Positions 50,796-61,591 of a stretch of DNA of 64,000 nucleotides are shown one piece after another (the first letter of the stretch is position 1; every line of letters begins with the position of its first letter). A program made the position numbers and the translations under genes. Origin of the DNA: Zygnema cylindricum (taxonomy: Eukaryota; Streptophyta; Zygnematophyceae; Zygnematales; Zygnemataceae); the NCBI GenBank assembly GCA_037447655.1, contig JBBHKE010000485.1, positions 1-64,000 of the forward strand, written 5' to 3'. The notes beneath the pieces are model-generated. The model did no database searches and had not been told where the DNA came from. It worked only from the letters and a program-made list of their open reading frames with translations.

Positions 50796-51796
50796 CGTTG
50801 AAATAAATAGTTTTTGGGTATTTTCTATGTCTTAAAATATTAGCAGAAAAAGAATAAAGAAACATGAAGGCAGCTTGCCTTCATCTCTTCTCTCTTACCC
50901 CCATACTTGTTGTAGTCAATGAAAGAGAGAGAGAGAGTGATGGAGCGATGGCTGCCTCCGCTCCATAGACAAGGCTAGAGAGTAACTTTAAAGTTCTTAA
51001 AAAGGTTGAGTCCAACAGGACTCGAAACCCCGACCGGTAGAGCGTCGCGTAGCCGTTCACTCTAACCAACTTGTTGTAGAAGTTCGCTAGAGTGTATAGG
51101 GTGTGATTTTTATTTAAAATAGTTTACGTCCCCTAAACCGATTAACGAAAATATGAATGTAACATTATAAAACAGGTTAAATACGGTGCGGACTTGATCC
51201 CGCACGAAACAAATGAATATGACATTTGTTTCGACGGACGATATTTAATGTCGGTTCTATCCAACGGCATACGTCTTCGTCAAGATCCCGGAATGGTCAG
51301 TTTGGCGTTTTGTGACGTGGCATGACCTGGAGCCACGTGGAGAGATAACATTCGGTCGCGGGAATTCCGAGCAACATACGGACGAATGAAAAGTGGACAC
51401 GCGTCCACTTAATAGCCTTGTCGTACACAGGCCGTACAAAGGTACACCGGCAGTAGTACTTTTTTGTACGGTACAGTAATCTGATTGGTCCGTACTTCAG
51501 TAGGTATAAATTATTAGAGAGAATCAGGACTTAGAAACTTTTGGTAGGTAGTCACCTCTCCCTTTGAGAGTTTGTACAAATTGGCATTTTTACTACCTCA
51601 TAACTTATCACCTAGTTGGGCGTTTTTCAAAGATTCTTTTTCCTACGGACTCAGGGGAGTCCAAGCTGCACAGGGGTGCATTGAGATTGTTAGCATGTTT
51701 GCTTGGGCAGCAGTGGTTGCCATTGAAAGTGGGTTAGTTAACAACTATCTACAGGGTTAATGAATTCAGTGATCCAATAGAGGACACAAAATTGCA
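50796..51796 (+). repeat. 3' LTR of D
   Basis: It starts CGTTGAAATAAATAG (TG mutated to CG) and ends GACACAAAATTGCA, exactly as the 5' LTR does. The gag-start ATG copy is ATA here. It is flanked by GGGTT at 51797-51801. The GTAC hairpin is at 51432-51471. Confidence 0.92.
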
Positions 51797-51950
51797 GGGT
51801 TTCAGTACAATCTTGGTCCTCATAAGCTATGGGTGATAATAAACCCGCCGTAGCGGTGTTTTTTCGCCGCAAAAAAGGTGGTAATATGGGAATTAATTGG
51901 CCAGATATTGCTAATAATAGAGTTGACTTTATGACCAAAAGACGATACAA

Positions 51951-53156
51951 AGCAAATAATAGAGAAGTAAAAGTAAACTGAAGAATGCGGAAAGACAGTG
52001 CAAATGTAGGACCAAACGCCGGATGTATATACCAAATTAATAAAATATTTTGGGAAAAGGGACGGAAAGCATTCCCCTTACTTTAGGTCGTCAAAATTTA
52101 AATTTTAATATTTTGCGTGTTAGCATGCTGTCCAAATATTTTTGACGACACAAAGAAGGCGAGAAAGTTTCAAATTTTTCGTCAGTTTTGAGAGGGGGTA
52201 TGCACCTGGTAAGCGACCGACGATTTTCATGAAAGAGCCATGGTAACTGCTTGCTTCTAATTGTACCTACGGATAAACTTTCGAATGGCGACGGGTATGA
52301 CAGGCGCTTAGTGTGACTTCGTGCTGGAGTCGTAATGTTTGCGAGGATAAAAAATTATCCACGCGTAAATTTGGGCGTCCAATCACGAAACGCTCGAGAC
52401 GATGTGGTTACTGAGATTGTACATTTGGGACCAATTTAGAATATGAGTTTACACTAATACGTCATATCATTAACGCTAACACCGGTCACAAATTAGTGAG
52501 ACAAACGTAAGTGCATCCACTTTAGAATTAACACACATATTAGCATGAATTCACTCTAATAAAACAAACGTCGCGACATTATTAGAGTAAAGAACCCTTA
52601 TTAACGTACAATGTTGAGGTGAAACGGACAAGCGACCAACGGTTGAAACAACAAGCGTTGAGTAATCGATACATCCGTACAAATTACACTCCGTACAACA
52701 GTATCAAAATTGTATACTTAACGGCGAATAGCTGACGCTTAACTGCGGTGAAATAATCTGACATGTACATTGGAATGATTTACACTGTTACGTGACGGCG
52801 TACGATTTGAATTAAATTGTACGGCTACTTTTATTACTGTAAGCAGGTTTGCAACCGACATTTCCTTTGGTCAAAGACCCAAATTAGCATTAGTAAACAA
52901 TTAGAATGTATGTTTTTTTTTTTTAAATCAGAAATTCTTAAATAGCGTACACCACTGTAATTGGTTGTATGCGCTAAAGAAACCTACACGCTAATAACGA
53001 TTGGCGGTGTAGTGTATCGGAAGTATGGTGAGTTTTGCGATACAATTTGCAGCTCTATTAGTAAGATATCATGTAGAATGCATATAAATATTTACTATCA
53101 TGCGGCACGCATTCGGCAACCGTCGCCTGCACCTGCGACAATTGTCAAACTTGGTA
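51951..53156. other. Gene-free stretch with hairpin and a TIR element right end
   Basis: A hairpin-like pair (GTCGTCAAAA at 52087 and TTTTTGACGAC ending about 52149) spans 60 bases. At 52989-53009, CGCTAATAACGATTGGCGGTG followed by TA is a right end of the TA-flanked TIR family. Its left partner is not clear. Confidence 0.5.
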
Positions 53157-53371
53157 CACCGCCAATCGTTATTAGCGTGTAAGTTTTTTTAGCATATACG
53201 AATAAATAGCGTGGTTTACGCTAATTGCGAATTTGAAACTTTTCGAAGAAATCGTCCATTCTAATTAGGAATTAGGGAGTTTTTTAAATAGTGTGGATTA
53301 TTATATTTGAGAATAAAAAACAAAAAGCGGGACGGAATAAGCGTACACAACGCTAATAACGATTGGCGGTG
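53157..53371. mobile_element. TIR element, TA-flanked, short form (215 bp)
   Basis: Left end CACCGCCAATCGTTATTAGC (53157-53176) and right end GCTAATAACGATTGGCGGTG (53352-53371) are perfect 20-base inverted repeats. TA lies outside each end (53155-53156, 53372-53373). The interior is non-coding. It is the cleanest copy of the family. Confidence 0.88.
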
Positions 53372-53571
53372 TAGATCTGTTGTCCAGTTGTCCTCAGCAG
53401 ATATTTGCCAAGCTGACAGCAATTCTCAAATTTAAAGTTTTCAAAGCAGCAATGACGTCACAGCCTGACAACATGAAAAGGTCAGCAAAAGCCCAAAAAA
53501 TCCATTTGGCGTATCTTCGAAGCCGCGGTCAGATATTATCGGTGCCGTCTGCCACCGACACTCGGAAAGTA

Positions 53572-53779
53572 CACCGTGAATCGCTATTAGCGTCAATGAC
53601 TCTAATTGCGGTACCCCGCTTTTTTACCCAAATTCTCAAATAGAATTAATAAAAATTCTTTAAAAAACAAATTAGAGTAAATGATTTCCTTCAAAACCAC
53701 CAAATTCCCAAATAGCGTTAATAACGCTATTTGTTTCATTACGCTATCTATTTCATTACGCTAATAGCGATTCAGGGTG
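53572..53779. mobile_element. TIR element, TA-flanked, short form (208 bp)
   Basis: Left CACCGTGAATCGCTATTAGC and right, in reverse complement, CACCCTGAATCGCTATTAGC match at 19 of 20 positions. TA flanks both sides (53570-53571, 53780-53781). The interior includes AAATAGCGTTAATAACGCTA, as in the 5.2-kb copy. Confidence 0.85.
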
Positions 53780-54329
53780 TACCGTTCGCTGGAGAGGAGA
53801 AATGTTTGTGACAGCCGGGGCATCTCCTGAGCTCTGCTGAATCGCTCTCCGCCAGGTGTCGCCAAGATGGCTGCGAAACTCAGGTTACGAACCTTTCTCG
53901 GCAAGGGATTTTTAATTTAAACCGTCAGATTCGGACGATCGGACGGTCGTTGATCAAAGTAAGCGATTTAAAAAGATCACATGAAAAGCCCATAACCAAA
54001 CTTACGAAAGGACAATCTGTCATATTAGGGTCTGCAATTTTGAGGGCCACACTAAATAAAGCCTCATATTGACCAACGAGGCAGTATTGGACGATAAAAA
54101 AAAAATACCACACTGCCAAAAAAATTACCAAAACCTACGGACCCACCCCGTTGGTGGCTGCAAAATCACCTTTCCGAAAAAGCTATGAACTGTCCGTACT
54201 CTCTCTCGTCGCACTCTCACCGCTCTCCACCGCGCTCATTTTACGACATGGGTTTTTTCCCTTTTTAGAACGCACATTCTCATGCGTCCGCGGTTACTAA
54301 AACTAATTTATTGTACTTTTTAACTTAAA

Positions 54330-54525
54330 AAAGATACATTTATGTATGGTCTGACACTGACCGTACATCACTCTATTTAAGAGACAAAGTACTTTCATTT
54401 TTACGGTACTTGGAAAATAACCCTAATTAGAGTAATGAAAAATATAGAATAAACTACGCTATTTGCGAATTTAAAAAAAACCGGAAAGGAATTAGCCGAC
54501 ACTACGCTAATAGCGATTGGCGGTG
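54330..54525. mobile_element. Right part of a long-form TIR element
   Basis: It ends CGCTAATAGCGATTGGCGGTG at 54525, followed by TA (54526-54527). The interior from about 54345 (CCGTACATCACTCTATTTAA, AATTAGAGTAATG) resembles the right half of the 60973-61589 copy. No left end was found, so it is truncated or rearranged. Confidence 0.6.
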
Positions 54526-54527
54526 TA

Positions 54528-57500
54528 GTGAACTTGAGAACCGCATATAGGCGGTGCAGTGAACTAGAGAACCGCATATAGTGTTTCCTTACATTTTATG
54601 CAATGTTGGGATGTTGCCTTAACTGTATTCCTTTCTTTGGCAGTTTTTAGTTTGTGGCCGGTTTGCTGGATCTGTAATCTACTTTTTCTTTTTTTTTCGT
54701 GGTTCATTCACGGTAGAAATTTTGTTTGGTTACCCGTCCGCGTTTTTTTTTTTCCGGGTTTTTTTTCCCACGGAATGTCATCCTATGCCGTGTCAGTTCG
54801 CTAAAAAATTTCGTCCGGCGGCGTGCACTGTACTTTTATCTTACGTCAGATTCAGATGTTCGTACAGGAGTGTGCACGACGCACACACATACAGTATGCC
54901 TACGTTGCGCGAGTTTTGTGCAAAGTTTTGTGCGCCTACCAAAGGCCTACCATAAAAAAACCTACTTTTAAACTATGTTTTAAAATTATAAAGTGTACGG
55001 TAGGTATACTGTGGGGAATAGTTCGAGCGTCTTGTACGCGTACTGTACGCCACTGTATTTAATACAGTATTGATAAAACGAGTATAGTACGTGTTTCTGA
55101 AAAACCTAAGTTACAAATAAAGTTGAAATGAGTGCGGGTGGATATACAAAAACAACAAATTTTCAGTGTGTGATATTTTTAGGGAAAATTGAGCTATTTT
55201 TAGGGAGTGAAATACGTACTTAAGTTGTGATTATAATAGTCTTTAGGTTTTGATATGTTATAGATTTAACAAATTACCGCAAACATACCCTAATAGAGTA
55301 CAAAATAACAATTAATACTTAGTATGTTCGAACCTGTAATTAATTTTTTGACTTTTGTATGCTTAGGATTCTTAATGTCGTGTATCATATCGTCTATGTC
55401 GTGTTCGATTCCATGCTTTGCTATGTATTAACACCTGCAAACAGGGGTTGAATAACCGTAAAATTAAGACAATTCTTTTAAAATTCACTATTTTTAGGGG
55501 TCTACGTGATCAAGTCCAACGACTTAATAGGGGCAATGGGACGTCAACCTATTCCATAGATAGTAAAGGAAGATAAGCTCATATTGACTTAGGCTTAGCT
55601 TTTACTGACTTTTGGTTAGGAATGTACGATGAATCGACAAAAAAATAGTTCACATTTTAGAGCACTTTCACTTTTAGGAGAGTAAGCCTCCACAAGCGTC
55701 TGAGAGTTTGTGTGACAACATGGAATAATAGGTATGCGAGGTGGTTTAGAATATATTATTTCAATATGTAATGACAAAAGGTCAACCTCGTTAAATTTAG
55801 TGGTACGTTTTGGCTATTTTGGTGTAGTTCTCCGCCACAGATAGGGTTTTTGACTCGAGTCTTTTATCGAATCCCAAAGTTGTAGCGTCTAAGGAAAACC
55901 GTCTCAAATAACCAAATTAATCGATACCTGTTACTTTTCTTTTCCACAAATGGCTTGACCTTTATTTAAAAGGTGATAAATATAAATGTATTACTCTGTC
56001 CGATTTGTAAAATCCTGTTGTCAAACATGTCTACTTATAAGTTTTATATATTTTGAATAATATAAATATAAGTATAACTTTTAAATGTGTTAAGTTATGA
56101 CCTTGCATTTTGTAATAGAGTTAGTATTTTCTTTGAAATTTTGTGGTGAGTTTGGGTAAAATACAGGTAAAGAGGAGGGTTGTTTTTGTTAACGAGACGT
56201 GTTACCACAAAAGAGAAAATCCCAAGGAATAAGGTTTAACCTACTATTGAATGATTGTAGGCAAACTTATATCCCATCTCCTACCGTGTTGTTACGCCTT
56301 TTAAAACATTAACGAATATTGACAAAATAGTCCCTTCGGTAGGTACCAGTGGCACTTTAAGTTTTTCAATAGATAACTTATACAAACTTTGGACCCTCGC
56401 GTCACTTTTGACAATGTATATTTGCTTACTCCCCAACAAACGTTACAATAACACCATGCTTAGAAAGTCATTACCGTGGATCTTTTAAGCACATGGAAGT
56501 CATGCAAACGATGTATGAGAGACGTTATGTCATGTATTAATAGAAATAAGTCTCACATCTAATATGGGAAAAAATGGTAGAACGGATTTAAAAAATGTCA
56601 TTGTTCCAAGACATCATGTAAGACCAAACTCGGAAAATCCACTTTAAAGATGTGAGTCCCTTCCAAAATATTAGATGGGACAGTTGAGAGAGCCACATCC
56701 CCGTGTTATGAGATGGAAACCCATCCGAAGGAAAAACAGTTGGAAAGGGGTTTGCAAAGATTGGAGAACCATTTACCCAAGTTTTGCAACCAACAATTCC
56801 CTAAAGTAAAATTTACCTACTTTTTCAACATCAATTCCATGTCATTGGGGATATTGTTCAGTAAAGGAGGCCCTATAGCATATAGAGCAACCTCGTCGTT
56901 ATTTTTTCTCGTAGATCTTGTAACTTTTTGATGGATCTACCAACACTGGTTTGGGCGATGTTAACACCATGGAATATAGGGCCAAGTAGCCACACAAAGC
57001 CATCAAGGTCTCTTTAGTTTGTAAGACTTTGTTTATGTTGTTTGATTTATCTTGTTTTTTTATACAGTGTTTTTTCTTAAATTTTTAGCGTGTCATGTGT
57101 TGGCAAACTATGTCATTTTTTGTATATTATCAAATGTACCTCCGCAAATGTTTTTCAATAAAATTAAAATATAAAAAACCACTTAGTTTGTGACCTATCA
57201 GTTGGATAAAGTGGAGAAGTGTTACGATGTCAATCTGTTTATATCCAACGAATAATCAAACGTTGGTTTTCTTCTCGTGTTATGTCCAAAAGTGCACAAC
57301 AACTTCATACACTAAACTTCCGTTATCTTTGTACAATTTAGAGATAATATATTAAGAGAAAAAGAAAATGACACAAAAGCTACTACTACCTAAAACCATC
57401 AATGTGGTTTCTATTTTTATTTTTTGTACGTTTTATCTTTGTGGATTTCGTGACGGATATGATTTGCGATGGTTTCTTTTGTTACCTGCGTGTTTAATTT

Positions 57501-59318
57501 ATTATTTTGTATGTTTTGAGTTTTGATGTGTGTTTTATCTCGTCGTTGGACTGATGCCACGTGCTTTTAATTACAATATAAAAAATGTACATGAAAGGTA
57601 GTTGTTTGTATATGTCAAAAAGTATAATTTTGTGATATTGAAGTTTTATACACCCCGTTGTGGAATGATAGTCTCAATAATAAAGTTTTGTATATAGGCC
57701 AAAGCAACAAATTTTTAATTTTACGTAAGAAAAATCCTTAATATAACTACTACGTGGAAAAATACATATTTAAGTCTTTATAATGTTAGATGTTTTGGAT
57801 AACGCGTTGATGAATTCAAGCTACACCGTACAACACAAACTATATGTTGGTGAATATCAATTTTACATTGATTACATTATGAATGTTTAATTTATAATTA
57901 TGTTTCGTTTTCTGCATAAAAATACAAATTGGAAAAGTAAAAAATCCTTGAGCTTTTTGATTTTTAGTGTATTAAACTGTTTAATTTATACCAACATAGT
58001 GAGTTTGTTACACAAACAAAAATTTATTAAATAGAATTCATCAATATGTTTTAATTGTTCGTAGACAAGACTAAATAGTTAAGATAATTAATCATGTGAA
58101 AACAGCAAATCATAACTTTTGACCATTATTTAAACGTGTAACAATATATATATCGGTAATTGTAAGTGTTGTTCACAAAAATTTAATAGGAAAAAAAAAA
58201 ATACATTCACAATTTTTATAACACATGTATGTATTTTCCAAAGGAACCTCACAACAACCACTTGTAGCATTAAAAATGATTCGCATGTTTGGTGTAGGCG
58301 TTGTGGAGGTTTTTTCACAAGCTGTTAGAAAGGTGAAAAAAATTGCCAACATAAATATTTTTTTAATAGTAATGTTATGGACACATGTGATTTTATGTCA
58401 TAACCTTGTATGCCTCGTGGTCACTACCACCAAAATAGTGTGTTACACGTTGCACATGGCTACTCAATTTGAATGCAACAAAACCCTCTACTAAAATGAC
58501 AAAAGCATAATGTTTATTTGTTTGTTGTATGCCTCGAATTCAATCGTATTTGTGTTTTGGCTGATATAACAGATTTGCCCCCATTATTGTTATTTCCCCC
58601 ATATTGATTAGAGCGATCAAACATTTAACTGTATTACACAATGCACATATATATTAGAGTTAATCACTATAATTCATGCTATTATTTTTCTGACATGATA
58701 TTATTAATTTTTGTTTATAACACTATTTAGTTAAGTGGTCCATAACAGGCCATGTAGAAAATCGTTATTTAATTAAGAAGAGGCTAACAATTGTAATGTC
58801 ATAACTCTAATATCCATAGACAGAGTACAATAATTTATTAGTTTTATTAAATCTAGTTTTGTTCTAAGTGACGTGGCTGGTTTTGAACACTTTTAAGGAA
58901 TGCGCGTTCAAAAAAATGAATTATTATCATTGATACTATTTTAGTTAGTGTTATGGATCGAGGGCCCCTTGCCGATATTTCATATATACGCGATAATCGA
59001 TATATCGTCTCGATATATCAAGAAGCTCAATATTTATACTAATTATGAACATACACCCACCTCCCACCAAATTTATCCGGATATTTTTTGTTGAATATGG
59101 GGCGATATATCGAGCCCTCTAGCCGCTCAATATTCGATATATTTAATATCAAATTCATGTCATAATTTTTTACCCGATGTGCAACACTAATTTCAGATTC
59201 GATTGGGTAAAATCTAGGGGCAGCGGTATAATTTTATGTTCTAACAACGATACATGATATAATTTCATGCTCTAAGAACAATACACTGTGGAATGTCCTA
59301 TAGTGCGATATATGGCAA
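54528..59318. other. Long AT-rich gene-free region
   Basis: No convincing gene, RNA or complete element. A stray right end (54961-54977) matches the 14.9-kb TIR element. Reading frames are short and match no family I recognise. Around 58975-59150, GATATATCG-type palindromic phrases recur. Confidence 0.5.
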
Positions 59319-59326
59319 TCCGAGTC

Positions 59327-59804
59327 AAAGGTCGCAATCGGGTATCCGAATCCGTTCCCGACCGGTACCTGCCCGCCTGGGTCGGATTTGGAACGGATTA
59401 GGGTGCCAAATTTTAAGGGCCTGTTGGATTCGGCCGAGTGATTAAATAAAAAAAAAAACAAATTCGGGTACAGCCGGGTAAGCAAAAACCTAAAAAAAAT
59501 GAAGATTTCGTAGGTACGTTTCACTACAGTACAGTATTGTACTTTGTACTCTTGGTATCGTGGAAGGTACAAGGGAGATGTACCACTAATTTTGCACTTA
59601 TTCGGGTACCGACAGGTACGGGTAGTCGCGGGAAATAGAGTTTCGATTAAACTTTTTTTTTCGTAAACGCGTATCGGGTAACTAGGTAACAATTTAGGAG
59701 CGTGACATAACCCGGTCAGGTTTCGGACTTTCCGCTGTTAAGATTTTGAAATGAACAAAATTGTCGGGTTCGGGTACCGGAAATTTTGACTTTTGCGACC
59801 TCTG
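59327..59804. mobile_element. hAT-like non-autonomous element, 8-bp target duplication
   Basis: The ends are CAAAGGTCGCAA and, in reverse complement, CAGAGGTCGCAA (11 of 12 match). ATCCGAGT flanks both sides (59319-59326 and 59805-59812). The 478-bp interior is rich in GGGTACC and CCGAATCCG phrases and encodes nothing recognisable. TIR form and 8-bp duplication are typical of hAT. Confidence 0.88.
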
Positions 59805-60012
59805 ATCCGAGTGTATCATGAAGTACACTAAGATTACGATACGATGTTCATACCCTTATCCCACAACTCGGTTGCCTTTGTCTCCTTTTTTGTATCAGGC
59901 GTTTTATCGGCTTTCGTGGGTGCTGATTTTCAAATAGCGTGGATATACTTGTCCATTCGTTCCTCAGCAGATTCTTGCCGAGTTGGCAGAATTCTCCATT
60001 TTCAACGCCGCG

Positions 60013-60656
60013 ATCTGCGTGGTTCACACTAGAAAAATGGGAAAACGGATGTCATAAATTTTGGGATCCGTACGCCAAATTTCATAAAGTGACAAAAAAC
60101 GCGGCGGTGACGGTTGGGGCAGTTGGTTTGACCGTTTTGGAGCGTAGCTGCGGACAAAAGACGCAGTTCTATGCATCAAAACTCGACAGCTGCGTATACC
60201 AAACGGCAACTGCCGCCCGCCATCGGACATCATGTTCGGAATGCACTTTTTCGTTTTTTAAGAATTTAAAAAGCAAAGCGCACGGACGTGAACCGTACAA
60301 GAATTCATTCCGTCGCAAACTTATGAAAAACTAGAGGACCAATCAGATAAGAGAACACGTAATGTTAAAAAAAAAAAAAAAACACCAATTGAAAAAAAGA
60401 AAAAAGGGCGTGTTCTAAGTTCCTTCGCGGTTGTTTTCGGTCTGTACAAACGCTTGCGTGGCAGTACATTTTGGTTTGGAAGGCTTCGTACATATCATGT
60501 CCGCAAAGCGTTTATTTTTCGTACGGACAAGTGGCTGGTATCACGACGCGCTAGTTGACGTAGGCTTGCGTCACGTGCCAGTTCACAGTGGACAAAAAAA
60601 AGTACCGTTTCCATACCATACCGTTTTCCCATTTTTCAAGAGTGAACCACGCAGAT
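60013..60656. repeat. Inverted repeat pair bounding about 640 bp, possible DNA transposon
   Basis: The 36-base arms at 60013-60048 and 60621-60656 differ at about 3 positions (ATCTGCGTGGTTCAC, then GAAAAATGGGAAAACGG). I could not find a target duplication. Sequence just upstream (about 59960-60000, TCCTCAGCAGATTCTTGCC) resembles 53389-53430, so the unit belongs to a dispersed family. Confidence 0.65.
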
Positions 60657-60972
60657 GTTGCAACCTGACAACATAGAAAGGACTGAAACTATGTTTAAAT
60701 AGTTTGAAAAATTGGAGGATTAAGATTGCTTTACATAATCAGATAATCTATTTTATCCACCTATTCTATACTATATTCGACATTTGACAGCTAACACTAA
60801 ACCTGACAAAATCACGTCTATAGATCTATGTTCGAGCAGTTTTTCATTTGATACCGATTTGACGTTTACATATGAATTGGGTTTTTGATGTCCACTTTTT
60901 TCTGTCGTTGTGGGCATAGCATGTTAGCATCAGCCATAAGATATTTTCTCGAAACAGTCAATAACTTCAGTA

Positions 60973-61589
60973 CACCGCGAATCGTAATTAGAGTAATGAA
61001 AAAATTAGAGTAAAAAAACAAAAAAAAAACAATTAGAGTAATGAACTCTAATTTATGTGATATAAATTTTTTACAGAGGAAGTTCACTCTAATTTATTCA
61101 AGTACTATATATTGGGTTATGTCGGCAATAATTATCCGCGCTGAAATTATGAACACTAAATTACGTAGATGTTCAAAATCTGTCAGTCCGTATAGTTTTG
61201 ACGTCATTATGACGTTAGAATTATATGTCGCGTTGAATGGCAGTTAATGTTCACACTAACGACGATGTTGTCGACGGACGAGAGTTATGCGAACGGCCTT
61301 TTTTCAATGTGATTGGTTTTTTGTTTAGTGCGATTTCACGTGCGAGCGCGATTCTATTAAATCATTATTTGTACCTTTTTACATATAAAAGTACAATTTT
61401 GCACGGTCGGACATCGTCCGTACTACACACTATTTAAAACAAACTTATTTTATATTTTTTTACTCCAATTAAACCTTACCTTTAATAGAATAATGAAAAA
61501 ACTATAATCATTTACTATATTTAAGGTGATAGAGTCAAAATTTAGGGCGACCGAATTAGCGTTATTTACTCTAATTACTATTTGCAGTG
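60973..61589. mobile_element. TIR element, TA-flanked, long form (617 bp)
   Basis: Left CACCGCGAATCGTAATTAGA and right, in reverse complement, CACTGCAAATAGTAATTAGA match at 17 of 20 and continue with GTAA in both. TA flanks both ends (60971-60972, 61590-61591). Non-coding. It shares interior phrases with the 5.2-kb and 54.4-kb copies. Confidence 0.78.
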
Positions 61590-61591
61590 TA

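Larger units (their letters stand above)
45455..51801 (+). mobile_element. Complete copia element D, target duplication GGGTT
   Basis: D is 6337 bases long (45460-51796), with LTRs at 45460-46461 and 50796-51796 and GGGTT at 45455-45459 and 51797-51801. It is on the plus strand, opposite to the A/B/C nest, and is related to A1 in gag, pol and LTR layout. The internal coding region is decayed. It interrupts an otherwise continuous minus-strand reading frame. Confidence 0.93.
45135..51950 (-). pseudogene. Unknown minus-strand ORF split by element D
   Basis: A reading frame enters from 51950 downward to the D insertion (51802) and, when D and one copy of GGGTT are skipped, continues in the same frame from 45459 to a stop near 45138. 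It would be roughly 150 codons. Recognisable stretches are AYEDQDCTET on the right and MGSHNVDPLVEGDVTGNL, VLPYDKYGNVRVSIRK and RLRVINWMIADCHANGNDLL on the left. I recognise no domain. Its direction and position suggest that it belongs to the same DNA transposon as the DDE gene, but this is an inference. Confidence 0.5.

Noticed and set aside
52440-53009. Complete long-form TIR element ending at 53009
   Set aside because: The right end is clear but no left end with the TIR consensus and TA could be identified, so only the right end is reported.
59234-59692. 152-codon minus-strand ORF
   Set aside because: It crosses the left border of the hAT-like element and has no recognisable domain; chance frame.
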